Assembly (NCBI GenBank): GCA_037176705.1
Contig: CM073889.1
Span: forward strand, 104,487,890-104,551,889
Source: Molossus alvarezi
Taxonomy: Eukaryota > Chordata > Mammalia > Chiroptera > Molossidae
Length of the DNA stretch: 64,000 nucleotides
Direction of reading: 5' to 3'
The translations under genes were made by a program, and so were the position numbers. Below, piece by piece: positions 22,345-34,176 of the stretch; position 1 is the stretch's first letter, and every line of letters starts with the position of its first letter. The notes under the pieces are model-generated. The model had not been told where the DNA came from. It did no database searches and saw only the letters and a program-made list of their open reading frames with translations.

Positions 22345-24712
22345 GAGAGCACACTATTGCTTCCTATCAATGCAACATTCAGTGGCCAGTGTTTGATGAC
22401 CAAGATAATAGACTATAATCCTGGAATTATGCTATCTGAATTTGTCAAAATTATGCTTTCTTTCCCTCACACGTGATCTCAGTGAAGGTAAGTATCTTGA
22501 ATAAGACTCATTTGCCGAATGATTGTCTTTAGGATTAGGCGGGCTTAGAGGGCACACTTAGTCTTGATTGTGATTCAGGAACAGCCTTCCTCAATTGCTC
22601 CTGTCACTTAAAATGGGACTTTTTGAATGGAAATGGACAAGAATAGGAATACACATAAGAATGGAAAACAAACACATAGTAATATTATTTCTTTAAGCCC
22701 TAATGAAGAATTCATAAAGTATGTTTTCATAATGTATTACTGAGGGAGAATGTAAGGATGAGAATAACAAGTTTAACTAAAGGCATCTTTTTAAGCACTA
22801 CTTGCCTTTTCATAACCTCTCATTTAAACAGACTGTATCCTGTGGGCTCCTCATATTTGAATTTGAGTAGATGACAAGCAACCTCATCTGTAAAGAATTA
22901 CCTTTCCATTGAATTTTATGAACATTCACAAATTTGGTTGTAACTGAGATTTTTGATCTCACCATAGCTGGACTAAAGAAAATGTTTTCATCTTCCTGAA
23001 TGGCCCACTGTGTCATGGGTCTGGGGCCATGTGACAGTGTGCTGGGTATGGAATGAAAGCTCACAGCTACATGATGGATGCATTGATTTGACATTGCAAT
23101 TCTGAATCCTGGGATGTGGAATGAAATAAACAATTACTTTTTCTTTTCCTTTATCTGCAAAAACACAGGTCTCTGAAGCCTGCAAATTAAATGTCTGAAA
23201 ATAAAATTTAGGTAATATCTTCAGTAAAATATTTTATGAATATAAAATTTAAAAAAACAAGCTATTTGAACTAAGAATGTGACATACAAACACATTAAAG
23301 AGGTGCATATAAAGCAATATTTCTCAAATCTGTACAGGCATCTTTTTTAAGAGAAAAAGTATAATGAATTTCTAATGTTGGAATTAATTGGTAAACTATG
23401 TACAAACAGAAACCAAAACATATTTTTAATTTTTATGCAACTATAAATTAAAAATAAATATAAAAATAAAACCAAATCAATAGAGCTAGAAAACCAATAA
23501 AATAAAATGAGTGACAAGAATTTAATGTTACATGCAATGCTAGAATATATCTATATCACCATATACAATGTGACTGTTGTATTGAATAAGAATTTGTATA
23601 GAATAATTTGGGTTTGACTTTTCTAGTCTATGTTGTGCCACGTGATGGCTCATTTTAAAAAATATTTTCCATTCAATTTATTGCAAAACCTTTTTCATAT
23701 GGAATTCACTTATTGAAACATTAACTATTATTAGATGCACCTCTCTAATTTTTTACTAGCAAATGATGACAAATTAATCAATTAAAAGTTTTATCATAAT
23801 CATAAATACAAATAAAATACAGGCATTGAAATCATATAACTTTCCTCTGTTTTAAGATGGTTTTCCATACAATTCTATATATGCCTATATTAAGAGTTTT
23901 ATTATTGGCCTATAACTTTTTAATTCAAATATTGTCATGAAGAACTCAAGGACCTCTAAGAATAAGTTAAGAGAAGTGTTTGTAGGTTCCAGTGTGAAAA
24001 TGTTTGCTTAAGCTTCTACCTAAATATTCTTATTATTTTCTTATTCAAATTAGTCTGTCTTTTTCTACAATATTCATTCTTATGGACACTATGCAACCAG
24101 TTTTTTTCTTCCTCTTCTATTGTTGGTAACTAGAACTCAAGTTGAATAGTAAGAGTTTTCTGAGGGGTGGTAGTTCTATAAGTACAGGGAAATAAAGCTG
24201 TATGTTCTTCTAGGGGGTTGGCAGTGTAGCAACAAGTAGGCAGCCACCTCCCTGCTAAACCAACTAGAGGAATTCTTGTTAATATCAGATCCCTGGTTAT
24301 TGTCTCAATATCAAGAAAAAAAGGATGTGGGTGGTTTGTTCATCTTGCTTTTTCTAGACACTTGGGGGCCAGAAAGATCATGTAGGTATCCGAAGTCAAT
24401 CTCCTTCCAGAGCTCTTCAGTTATATGTGGGTCAAGTTCTTCGTAGGGTCCAACCACCTTTAGACCTAACCTGGGGTTCCTTACAGAAGGATGTGGATAC
24501 TCACCCAGCTGTCAGCAAAGAAGACACATCTTCTGGCTGGAATTTTCCTCAAGAGTCCAAGGTCCTACTTGTACCCAGTCACCCATAGATCCCAGGATAT
24601 TTCTGCCTCGGAAGTAGCAATAGATCAGAATTCGATGGGAATAGAGAATAGAATAATCCTTGGATTGCTCTTTACCCAACCACTTTCTGAGATCTGACAA
24701 ATTACTCACAGG
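22345..24712. other. Unassigned AT-rich DNA
   Basis: No gene or young repeat is recognised in more than 2 kb. The last 500 bases (24180-24712) are less AT-rich and could be part of an old retroelement, but I cannot name it. Confidence 0.35.
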
Positions 24713-24727
24713 AAGAAACACAGAGAT
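24713..24727. repeat. Target-site duplication, left copy (L1 at 24728)
   Basis: AAGAAACACAGAGAT here matches AAGAAATACAGCGAT at 27669-27683 at 13 of 15 positions. The right copy is also the start of a mariner MITE. Confidence 0.7.
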
Positions 24728-25542
24728 TCCAAGATGGCGGCGGAGTGGACAGAAGCTGCACAGACCGTCTCCCAGAACCAACCTGGAATTACAACTATAA
24801 CAGACAAATCGACGGGAAAAAGCAACAGAAAAGCAGCTTGCGAGGACCCTATAACCAGGGACACTGACTCCATCCCGGTAGGCTTGCGAAGGCGCGAGAC
24901 GGGGCTGGGAGCCCACGGTCGGCAGCTCGGCAGCGGCCTCAGCTGGGAGCAGCGCCCTCGGGTCACACTCCCAGGCGGCTCCACAGCGCAGCCGGGACAG
25001 AGGCTGAAACAGCCACAGCCACTCACCTTGGGCTCCGGCAGAGGGAGGGCAGACTGGACTGGAACTGTGGGGGACACTCGGGGTTTGGAGGGGGCTCAGA
25101 GCTTCTGCTGGGTTGCAGCCACGCTCAATGGTGGTCATATTGCTCTTTCCCAGGGCTCTGGGGAGAGGCAGCAGCTCCTCCCTCGGAGATCCAACCCCAC
25201 CCTGTGGGCCATTGAAGTGCTAATTGAGGCTCATTAACAACCAGCATCTGCCCCACCCTCGGGAAATCCCCTTATGCTGAGCACCTGAGGGAGTTTTTCA
25301 ATCAACTGACAGCCCAAAACGCTTCAAGTAAACTCAACTGCTAGCCTCCAGGCAAAAAGCTAGAGGATAACAGTACCTTTCCTGGGCTAGCAACTTTAAC
25401 AAGGAAAGTAAGACCTGACAGTGGTGTTTAACGTGGGTCCTCCCTCGCTCATCTAAACCCAGGAGAGGGAGCCACAAACAGCAGAACACCAACACCCACA
25501 AGGAAAACTTATCAGGCTCCAAAGCCCACTGAGACAGTCAAA
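24728..25542 (+). promoter_or_regulatory. L1 5' UTR and presumed promoter
   Basis: A GC- and CpG-rich leader of about 815 bases, beginning with CCAAGATGGCGGC (24729-24741), a good match to a YY1 site. In human L1 a YY1 site near the first bases fixes the start of transcription; a similar role here is inference. Open frames exist on both strands (plus 24734-25237, 167 codons; minus 24512-25138, 208 codons, extending into the left flank). Confidence 0.7.
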
Positions 25543-26183
25543 ATGGTGAAACACAGAAACAGAAGCCAAATGAAAGAACAAGATACCTCCACTGAAGATG
25601 AGATCAATGTGGAGCAGTTAGGCAAGTTAACAGAACTAGAATTCAGAGCCATGATCTTGAGGAAGCTCAAGAGCATGAGTAAGGACATAGAGATGCTGAA
25701 AATAAACCAATTGAAAATTAAAAACCATCAAGAAGAGATAAAAAATGACATATCAGAAATGAAAAACACATTGGAAGGTCTAAAAAGCAGAGTAGAGGAA
25801 GCTGAGGACCGGATCAGTGAATTAGAAGACAGGGTAGAAAAAATCAACCAATCAGAAAACCAAAAGGAAAAAACGATTAAAAAACAGGAAGACAGCATAA
25901 GAGAACTGTGGGACAACTGGAAACATAATAATATTCGCATCATAGGAGTCCCTGAAGAAGAAGAAAATGAGCAAGGGTTAGAGAATTTATTCAAAAAAAT
26001 AGTGACAGAAAAGTCCCCAATTTGGTGAAGGAAGAAGGCATTCAAGTTAAAAAAGCACAGAGAGCTCCAAGTAAGAAGAACCCAAACAGGCCCACACCAA
26101 GACACATAGTAATCAAAGTGCCAAAAATTAGAGACAAAGAGAGAATCCTAAAAGCAGCAAGAGATAAGCAACAGGTTACCTAC
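25543..26183 (+). pseudogene. L1 ORF1 remnant, frameshifted and truncated
   Basis: Starts with an ATG in the same context as the intact ORF1 and encodes the coiled-coil region and start of the RNA-recognition domain (RIIGVPEEEE motif). One base is missing around 26012-26016 compared with the intact copy, which breaks the frame, and the deletion junction at 26181-26184 removes the C-terminal domain. Confidence 0.9.
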
Positions 26184-27403
26184 AATATGAGATATCAGGT
26201 TATACTACAAAACGACTGTAATCAAAACAGCCTGGTACTGGCACAAGAACAGGCAGATTGACCAGTGGAACAGAACTGAGAACCCAGAAATGGACCCAAG
26301 GCAATATGCTCAATTAATATTTGACAAAGGTGGCAAGAGCATACAGTGGAGTAAAAACAGCCTCTTTAATAAATGGTGTTGGGAAAATTGGACAGCTACA
26401 TGCAAAAAAATAAAAATAAAACTAGACCATCAACTTACACCATACACAAAAATAAACTCAAAATGGATAAAAGACTTAAATGTGACCCATAAATCCATAA
26501 AAATTCTAGAAGAAAATGTAGGCATCAAAATTTCAGACATCATACACAGCAGAATTTTCTCTGATACATCACCTAAGGCAACAGAAACAAAGAAAAAAAT
26601 GAACACATGGGACTACATCAAACTCAAAAGCTTCTGCACAGCAAAAGAAACAATCATCAAAATGGAAAGGCAACCCACTGTATGGGAGAACATCATTGCC
26701 AATGATACATCAGATAAGGGGTTAATTTCCAAAATATATAGAGTACTCATACAACTCAACAAAAGGAAGACAAAGAACGCAATTTAAAAATGGGCAGAGG
26801 AGCTGAATAGACACCTCTCCAAACAGGACATACAAATAGCCAAGAGACATATGAAGAAATACTCAACATCACTAATCATCAGAGAGATTAGTTAAAACAA
26901 AAATGAGGTATCACCTCACACCTGTCAGAATGGCAGCCATCAACAAATCATCAAACAACAAGTGTTGGCGAGGGTGTGGAGAAAAGGGGACTCTAATACA
27001 CTGCTGGTGGGAATGCAGACCAGTGCAGCCACTATGGAAAACAATATGGTGTTACCTCAAAAAATTAAAAATTGAACTTCCATTTGACCCAGTGATCCCA
27101 CTTCTAGGAATATACCCTAAGAAGCCTGAAACACCAATCAGGAAGAATATATGCACCCCCATGTTCATAGCAGCACTATTTACAATAGCTAAGATCTGGA
27201 AACAGCCCAAGTGTCCACCAGTAGACGAATGGATAAAAAAGCTGTGGTACATATACACAATGGAGTACTATGCAGCTGTAAGAAAGAAAGATCTCTTATC
27301 CTTTAAGACGATATGGAGGGACCTGGAAAGTATTATCCTAAGTGAAATAAGCCAAGCAGAAAAAGACAAATACCACATGATCTCACTTATATACGGAATA
27401 TAA
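26184..27403 (+). pseudogene. L1 ORF2 C-terminal remnant
   Basis: Corresponds to the last roughly 400 codons of ORF2 (after the reverse transcriptase core) and includes the CX3CX7HX4C motif. A base change creates a TAA near 26785 and a small deletion near 26890 introduces more stops. Endonuclease and reverse transcriptase are absent. Confidence 0.9.
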
Positions 27404-27676
27404 GGAACATAGCAGTCTGAGGAATATGGTAGACTGAGAAACATGGAAGTAGGGCACAGACTGACATCCCTCAGAAGAGGGGTGGGGGAGGTGGGAAGAG
27501 ATAAACCACAGAACTTATATGCATGTATGCATGACCAATGGACATGGACAACAAAGCCGGAAACGGGGCGGGGGGGAATGGGGAGGAGGGTGTCAATGGG
27601 TTAAAAAAGGAGAAATATCTGTAACAAAATAAATAAATAAATAAATAAAAGAAGTAATAAAAAAAAGAAAGAAATA

Positions 27677-27805
27677 CAGCGATGGGCAAAAGTAGGCTTA
27701 CAGTTGTTCATATGGAAAATAATACAATAATAAATAAATAATAGTACAAGAATAAACTTCGTATTTTGTGTACTCAAACTTTAAACCTACTTTTGTCCAA
27801 CTCTG
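27677..27805 (+). mobile_element. Mariner-type MITE
   Basis: 129 bases with inverted ends: GGGCAAAAGTAGGCTTACAG at the left pairs with the reverse complement of AAACCTACTTTTGTCC at the right. TA lies directly outside both ends (27675-27676 and 27806-27807), the signature of Tc1/mariner insertion. There is no room for a transposase, so it is non-autonomous. A second copy lies at 39510-39636. Confidence 0.85.
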
Positions 27806-27807
27806 TA

Positions 27808-28284
27808 TTTACTAATCACATTAAGCTCTAACAGTCAACCTGATTGTCTACTATTTTAATAATACAGTATATAATGTAAATCAAAAGAGTTACTCTTTGA
27901 TTAAATGAAGTTTTAGTTGATAGGTAACAGAACAAACTTGTTTATCCGCCTTTTATCTTTTTTCCTATTAATTTAACACACTTTGTAACTCAAAGTAAAA
28001 TGACAAAAGTATTCACTCCAATGCATTTTCGATCTTAGTCTGATTATTTTTTCATGTAATGTCGCTGGAACATGAAAATCTACTTTTTCTTGGTTGGTTG
28101 ATCCTATAGTTTATTTTTTTCCCTCAAAATCTTTACAAAACATATTATTCTTGTTGTAACATATACCTCATAACTTGAGATCTATTTTGATTTCTTTCAA
28201 AACCTTAATGGCTAATAAATTATTAATGTATAAATACATTAATGTTATTGAAAGCATTAGTGAGAATGGTTTGTTTATTATTCA
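27808..28284. other. Unassigned AT-rich DNA
   Basis: No repeat or gene is recognised. Confidence 0.35.
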
Positions 28285-28365
28285 TGAGAGTAATCTGAGT
28301 TCAAATGCCAACTCCTCCTAGCTGTGTGACCTTGAGCAACTCATTAAACCTCTCTGATCCCAGCA
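28285..28365 (+). repeat. MIR SINE core remnant
   Basis: Contains the MIR core in order: 'tctgagttcaaatgccaact', 'tagctgtgtgaccttgagca' and 'taaacctctctgatcc'. Confidence 0.75.
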
Positions 28366-28559
28366 AGTTTGGACAAAACTACATTAATGTCTTTAATCTT
28401 CCTATCAACCTGTATTTATCTATATCAACAGGATTTAATCAGAAGAAGAGGGATTAGAAAATATTTTTTAATAAGAATTCCAGGAGCTACTTATAACCTA
28501 GCAGTTTGGAAAACGTTAGTATCTTTGTTTTCAGAAAGAAAACTTGGTAGAGAAATCAG

Positions 28560-28660
28560 AATAGAAACTTTGAAGTCAGACAAACTGGGTTTGAATCCTG
28601 ATTCCACCACTCGCTAGCTAACTGGCTTCTGAATCTTAAATAGTGCTAATTCCTACCTTA
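28560..28660 (+). repeat. MIR SINE remnant
   Basis: Sense MIR words: 'gtcagacaaactgggtttga', 'atcctgattccaccactcgc' and 'tagctaactggcttctgaat'. It is a second MIR 200 bases after the first. Confidence 0.65.
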
Positions 28661-29028
28661 CAAAGTGGTCCAACGTTTCGGTTTCTTCATTTCTCCCTGG
28701 CAACTTCTGTTTATTCTTTTCCAGTTTTCCCCTTAACTTTATCTAGAAATGTTAGAGCTTCTCAGGTATCAGGTTTGGATTTTACTTCTCTCTCTATATA
28801 TATGGCCCCAGATAAGCTCGTCCTTTCATACTCGGTGGAAAGTGAGCTGTGTGCTTTTGTATCCCAAATGTGTCTTAGCTCAGCCTTCTGATACCTAAAA
28901 TGCAGATTCATGGGCAGCTGTCTATTACTTTTCACTGAAAGGCTCAGAGATATGTCAAGGTTTGACACGTTTTTGAAACAGAATTCTCCATTTCTCCTTC
29001 ATCCACCCATATTATACACACGCGCCCG

Positions 29029-29072
29029 CACACACACACACACACACACACACACGCGCACACACACACACA
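29029..29072. repeat. CA dinucleotide microsatellite
   Basis: A CA repeat interrupted once by CGCG. It is likely polymorphic. Confidence 0.95.
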
Positions 29073-29129
29073 ACTTCTTTCCTTGGCCCTCTCCATATGA
29101 GCTCATGGCATCATCATCATCTGACTAAT

Positions 29130-29925
29130 TGCATAAGCCAGAATCTTTCACGTTAATCCTGGCCCTTCTGACTTCCTCACTTCACCCTTACACATACAAT
29201 CAATCCACCACCAAAATACACCTCAAATCTGTCTTGAGCTTTCCGTTTTAACAGCCTTCACCTTAGACCTAGTCACCACCAACACATCTTTTCTGTCTAT
29301 TAAAATAGCCCCCTAATTGGTCTCCTCCTTTTACTCTTCTCCTTGTATCATTCTCCACAGCCACCGAAGTGAATTTTTGTACATAAGGGAATGATGTCAC
29401 TCCCTTGCTTAAAACCCTCCCAACAGCTTCCCATTGTCCAGGCAAAACAACACAAATTCCATATCCTCTAAGACCCTGAAATAACCTGAATTCTCCTTAC
29501 GTCTTTCCTCTCACATTCTGTTATTCTCCCTTGTGTTATGTCTACCTTGATTTTCTTTCCATTGTCTTAGAAACCAAGATAATTTCTGTGAAGGGCTTTT
29601 GACCTTCCTTATTATCCTCTTTTGCTTGGCTGAGTTCTTCGTTTCTTCTAGGTCACAGGTGAGATATTACCTCCTCAAAAAATCTCTGACCTCCAGTGCA
29701 AAGCAGACGACCATACACTAGAGTATTCCTTTCTACCTGTGGCCCTTGTCACAATTTGTTATTATATAGTAAATATTTACATGATGATCTACTTGTTTAT
29801 TTTCTCTCTCCCCACTTTGTCTACCATAATTTATTTTATCAATATATGCCCAGTGCTTGCAACTGCCTAGCATGTAATGGGTTCCCCCCAATTAAATATT
29901 TAATGTATGAATGAACTCAATAAAT
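29130..29925 (+). repeat. L2 LINE 3' portion
   Basis: Sense-strand L2 words in order: 'cctcaaatctgtcttgagct', 'ccccctaattggtctcctcc', 'cccttgcttaaaaccctccc', 'gaccctgaaataacctgaat', 'aggtcacaggtgagatatta', 'cctcctcaaaaaatctctga', 'tgcccagtgcttgcaactgc' and an ending 'gaatgaactcaataaatag'. It is ancient and inactive. Confidence 0.75.
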
Positions 29926-29979
29926 AGTAGATGTGGTTGCTATCTCCCAACACCACCCCAAGTTTAGTAAAGTAGTAAA

Positions 29980-30046
29980 AATGTAAAGAATCTAAAACCT
30001 GGATTCTAATTCTGGCTTCACCACTCTCAAATTATACAACTACTTT
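29980..30046 (+). repeat. Possible MIR remnant
   Basis: 'acctggattctaattctggcttcaccactc' (read as two parts) resembles the MIR core. The match is short and diverged. Confidence 0.35.
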
Positions 30047-30063
30047 AAAATATAGTGCATTAA

Positions 30064-30294
30064 GCCCAGCCGGTGTGGCTCAGTGGATTGAGCATCGTCC
30101 CATGGACTAAGAGGTCCTTGTTCGATTCCCAGTCAGGGCACATGCCTCGGTGGCAGGCTTGATCCCCAGTGCGGGGGTGGGGGGTGGCAGGAGGCAGCTG
30201 ATCAATGTTTCTCTCTCCCCTTGATGTTTCTCTCTCTCCCTTCCTCTGCCTCTAAAAAAAAAAAAATCAACAAAACCATTTATAAAATAAACAT
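30064..30294 (+). mobile_element. VES-type SINE (classic form)
   Basis: Plus-strand head GCCCAGCCGGTGTGGCTCAG (30064-30083), B-box-like GTTCGATTCCC, 'cagggcacatgcctc' middle, 'ggaggcagctgatca', CT-rich stretch and A-tail. The left flank AAAATATAGTGCAT is repeated as TAAATATAGTGCAT after the tail (to about 30307). Confidence 0.9.
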
Positions 30295-31181
30295 AAATAT
30301 AGTGCATCAATAGAAAATTAGATGTATCATAAAGCCAACAGACCAGCAGATGACTGCCAAAGGAAACATACTTTATTACTCGTGGTTCCCAAGAGGAAGA
30401 GAATAACATGCCACACGGAGCCACAATGAGAAGCACCAGGGTTGGTCAGGAGGCAGAGGGGAGGGAGAACCCGTGGGCAGGAGCCTTTCTTCAGAAGGAA
30501 GGAGGGAGCAGGGTGAGTAGGGTTAGGATTGGCTCCCATGGATGACTTCAGCAGGCCCTGGAGCCTAGGTGCTGTCCCTGGTTTCCGGTGCCTGGCCCTG
30601 GGCAGGTGCAGTGTGACAGCCTGATGGGGGTGGCAGTTGGAGTGTGGGCTCTGGATGGGTTGGTTTGCATTTGAAAACACAGGCGCCATGAGCTGTTTAC
30701 CACCCCTAGGAACTGCCCAGCCCTGGGAGGGGCAGTCTTTCCAGGGCCAGTGAGGCCCCAGATGTCAAAGCACCAGTAACACAGAAAATAAAAGACGTGG
30801 TTAATACAACCATTTCATGGGTAAGCCCCTTGATATCACTGGATCTCCAATTTAACATCTGAACAACGGAGAAAATCACATGCTTTTCTCTACCTCGACA
30901 TGCTCAGATAATAGATGTGCAACTACGTTGAACACACAAAATCCACTTACAAAGACGGTGTATTCTTTCAAAAAGAAGAGCACACCGACTTTCTTTGCAG
31001 GGCGTCAATGATCTGTAGTCACATTTGCTCCACTCCCCCCTTTGCGGAGAGGATGATCTGTCCCTGTGGGAGAGCAGGACCAGAGAGGCCTGTCTGACGC
31101 CGCGAGCAGAACGACACTAGGCAGGCCTGGCCTCCTGAGCATCGTCTCCAAACATCGGGGCTAGGTGGGCACGGCCGTGGA
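30295..31181. other. Unassigned DNA, GC-rich in part
   Basis: 30400-30760 is clearly GC-richer than its surroundings, with open frames on the minus strand (109 and 120 codons) that have no recognisable domain. It could be an old LTR or retrocopy. Confidence 0.3.
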
Positions 31182-31220
31182 GGACACGCGAGGGGGACAC
31201 GGGAGGGGGACACGGGAGGC
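31182..31220. repeat. Small 13-base tandem repeat
   Basis: Three units in a row: GGACACGCGAGGG, GGACACGGGAGGG and GGACACGGGAGGC. Confidence 0.9.
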
Positions 31221-32179
31221 GGGCTCCGAACCATGTGTCTGATGTAGTTGTTTGAAAGCGTTTCTCTTTTCACCACGAAAACGCATTAAAGTAAGAAAGT
31301 GAAAGATTGAATAAAACAAGTAGAAATATTAGTGGGAGAATTATCTAATTATTTGAAGCAATAGAATATTTATATTAAAAGGAATTTTAGAAACTTAATG
31401 ACATCATAAATATTTATGTAAAAACTAAGTGGGAAGAGGGACCTCCAGCTCATCAGCCCTCTCAGATTGTATAATAATCACAAATGGGTGGATTTCTGTC
31501 AGATCACCTCTATTTTCTCCCCAAAGTACTGGAGTGGCTTTCAGATCCTGAGAGGATAATGAAGGAAGAGGAGAATTAGAACTCTGGGGGAAGAGGGAAA
31601 ATCTAAAATAGACATTGTGTGTGAGGAGATGGAATGAGTCTGAAGTTTGTTGGTTTTACAGAGGATCTGCTGTGTTGTGCTACCAATAAATATTCTTGTA
31701 CATTCCTAACTTCCTGCTCCCCTCCAACCCTGGGTGGGTTCAACTCTCTGTCCTGAACAGCTGAACTTTGACGAAATTACACAATAGAAGATTAGAACTT
31801 CTGGGAGGAGATAACATCCTTAATTGAAGCAATCACTTTACCTAGAAATCCTATTATGTTTGTCTGGCCAATTCAGTTTCTCCCACTAAATTCTCCACAT
31901 GCCTATTGCAAATCTTGCCCGCTCCTTAAAATTCTCTTTCTTCTACCCATTCAATAGATTAATTAGAAAGAAAAAAAAAAAGACCGCACACAGAAAACAC
32001 AGAAGTTCTCAGCTAGAAGTATGTACATTTCCCTGAGACCAAGCATACAAACCTATTTCATCTGCATCCATTCTGTGTTCTCCTGTTTTGAACAAGAACT
32101 TGATCCTATCCAAGGTCAATCTCTTTCCTTCTGGGAAACATACATACATGGTTACTCTTATTATCCAACCTCTCATCAT
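31221..32179. other. Unassigned DNA
   Basis: No gene or named repeat is recognised. There is an A-run at 31970-31982. Confidence 0.3.
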
Positions 32180-32836
32180 TATTAAATGCTCTCAATCTGT
32201 CCTATTAAACAAATAAACAATAAAGCAAAAGCTCCTAAATATGTCAACCCTGTTTAGTAATGGGCTCTTTCCTCTTTTTCACAACCACATTTCTGAAAAC
32301 CCTCATCTATACTCTATTTTTCAATTTCTCACTTTCCATGCACTGTCCACTAATTTTCAGTGTGGCTCTTTGCTTATTTATCTCCCCAGTACTGGTCTTC
32401 CAAGGATTGCCAATGATCTCCATGTCATTAAAGCCTGTGGATTTTTCCTAGTCTTCATCTTACCTCCCTTATAATACTCAAATTTCTTGAATATTCCCTT
32501 GTAAATAAAATTATCTTGGGAGGGCATTCATTAATAAATACTCCCCAGATTTTTCTCCTACCTCTCTGAGTGTATTGGCCGAATCTTCAAATGTGTCCTC
32601 TTCTGTCCAGGCCAATAAATACCAGAGTTCTTCAAGACTCAGCCTTGAGTTCCTATCTTCTCACCCAATGCTCTGTCTGAAAAGTCTTATTTGTAGCTGT
32701 AACTTTATTTACTGCTCTTTTTCAGAAAACTTGCAGATGAATACCTGTTTTCACCCTAAACTTTTTTTCTTAGCTATAGACCTGCATATCCAAATACCAA
32801 GCTGATTCCTTTAAATTTTTTTTCTTTATTGGTTTT

Positions 32837-32889
<53 letters not shown>

Positions 32890-33905
32890 TAGATGAGAGA
32901 GAACATCAATTGGCCGCCTCCTGCTCACCCCCCACTGGGGATGGGGCCCACAACCTGGGCATGTGCCCTGACCGGGAATTCAATTGGTGACGTCTTAGTG
33001 CATAGGTCGATGCTCAGCCACTGAGCCACACCATCCGGGCCCAACCTGATTCCTTTAAAATAACTCATAGATATGTCAAAGTAGTCAAGGTCAAAACCAA
33101 ATCTCCTGATCTTCTTCCATGAACCTGACTCTTTTAGTTTCCCATCACAGTCAATGGCTCACTATTATTCCAGTCATTCAAACCAGAAATGGAAGAATCC
33201 TCATTGGTTTCTCTCACATCCTTCCTCATCATGCTGTGTGAATTTCATCTCCTATATGTGTTTTTAATCTACCTATACCTCTCAATCTTTTCATCATCAT
33301 GGTCCAAGCTACCACCCTCTTTTACTTGACTAGTCTATAGCACACTCGTGTATTTGCATCTACTCTGGCTCCTCTGCAAGTCCCACCCTCATCCCCTCTG
33401 CTTTCAGGATGGAGACAGGATCCCTTAACATGGCTTACAAATCCCTGCATGGACTGCCCCGTAAATACTGCTCCCTGGCCTGTTCGGTCTTTCCCGCACG
33501 TCACTAGTTCTCAGCTGGCCTCTGGCTTACCTCCAGCCCATGTGCTCACCAGTCTCTCACACTCTGTACATGCCAGTCCATTTCCCACTTTGCTGAAGCA
33601 GCTTCTGCTTACCCTCCAAATCTCAGCTCAAATATCACTTCTTCAGAGGAGCTTTTCATGACCACTTTGACGGAACAGAAACACTACCAATATCATTATA
33701 GAGTTTTATAGCACTGTTTCTCCTCGATAGCACATCTCTGGGAGACTTTATTTGCTTACTGTCTCTTTTCCCATTATAGTGTAAGTCTCACATGGACAGC
33801 AATCATACCTGTTTTTCTCTTTATCACTATCATTTCACATAGTGTTACAGCATTTAGCATAGTTTCTGACATCCCTGCATTTATTGAACAAATATTCTTA
33901 ATGTT
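32180..33905 (+). repeat. Long L2 LINE remnant, split by a VES SINE
   Basis: The sense strand follows the L2 plan: decayed reverse transcriptase C-terminal region (around 32540-33300; 'ttctcctacctctctgagtg', 'ctcctgatcttcttccatga'), then the 3' UTR ('cttacaaatccctgcatgga', 'ctcagctcaaatatcacttc', 'cttcagaggagcttttcatg', 'agtgtaagtctcacatggac', ending 'tttattgaacaaatattctt'). At about 1.5 kb without the SINE it is long for an L2 copy. No open frame survives. Confidence 0.7.
32816..33040 (-). mobile_element. VES-type SINE (classic form) with AG expansion
   Basis: Minus-strand copy with head ending at 33040. A run of AG dinucleotides (about 32838-32884) sits where the CT-rich stretch normally lies and has expanded. 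CCAAGCTGATTCCTTTAAA (32797-32815) and CCAACCTGATTCCTTTAAA (33041-33059) form a 19-base duplication with one mismatch. Confidence 0.92.
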
Positions 33906-34044
33906 TATATTACAAATGAATAGTAAATATACTACAAATGAATATACATATGTGTGTATACAGATTTATATACACCAATATACATATATGCATCTATAGT
34001 AATGTATAGCAGTAAATAGAGTTCCAGCTGCAAATAAATCTAGG

Positions 34045-34140
34045 CACTAGAATACCTTGTCTGAGGTCCTATAACTAATAAAAGTCAGAGACACGAGTCA
34101 AACACAGGTTTCAAAGCCAGTGGTTTCCATTATACAACAG
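34045..34140 (-). repeat. Possible MIR remnant
   Basis: Antisense MIR-like order: 'cttgtctgaggtcctataac', 'gtcaaacacaggtttcaaag' and 'ccagtggtttccattata'. Confidence 0.4.
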
Positions 34141-34176
34141 TCCCATAAGTCAAGTATAATTTGTGTGCCTTTCATG

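Larger units (their letters stand above)
24728..27668 (+). mobile_element. Young L1, 5' end present, internally deleted
   Basis: The 5' UTR (from 24728), most of ORF1, the last part of ORF2, the 3' UTR and an AAATA-rich tail closely match the full-length copy at 55204-61110. Joining at 26181-26184 (ACAA) fuses ORF1 directly to late ORF2; in the intact element the same two ACAA words sit at 56664-56667 and 59558-59561, so 2,894 bases are missing. It is not competent on its own but keeps 5' and 3' ends, like a non-autonomous L1 derivative. Confidence 0.92.

Noticed and set aside
24512..25138. 208-codon minus-strand open frame as a host gene
   Set aside because: Most of it is the antisense of a GC-rich L1 5' UTR and it has a near-parallel in the other young L1; no splice sites or domains support a host gene.
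26181..26184. L1 deletion junction as a normal splice product
   Set aside because: The missing segment in the intact copy does not begin with GT and end with AG at any placement allowed by the ACAA overlap.
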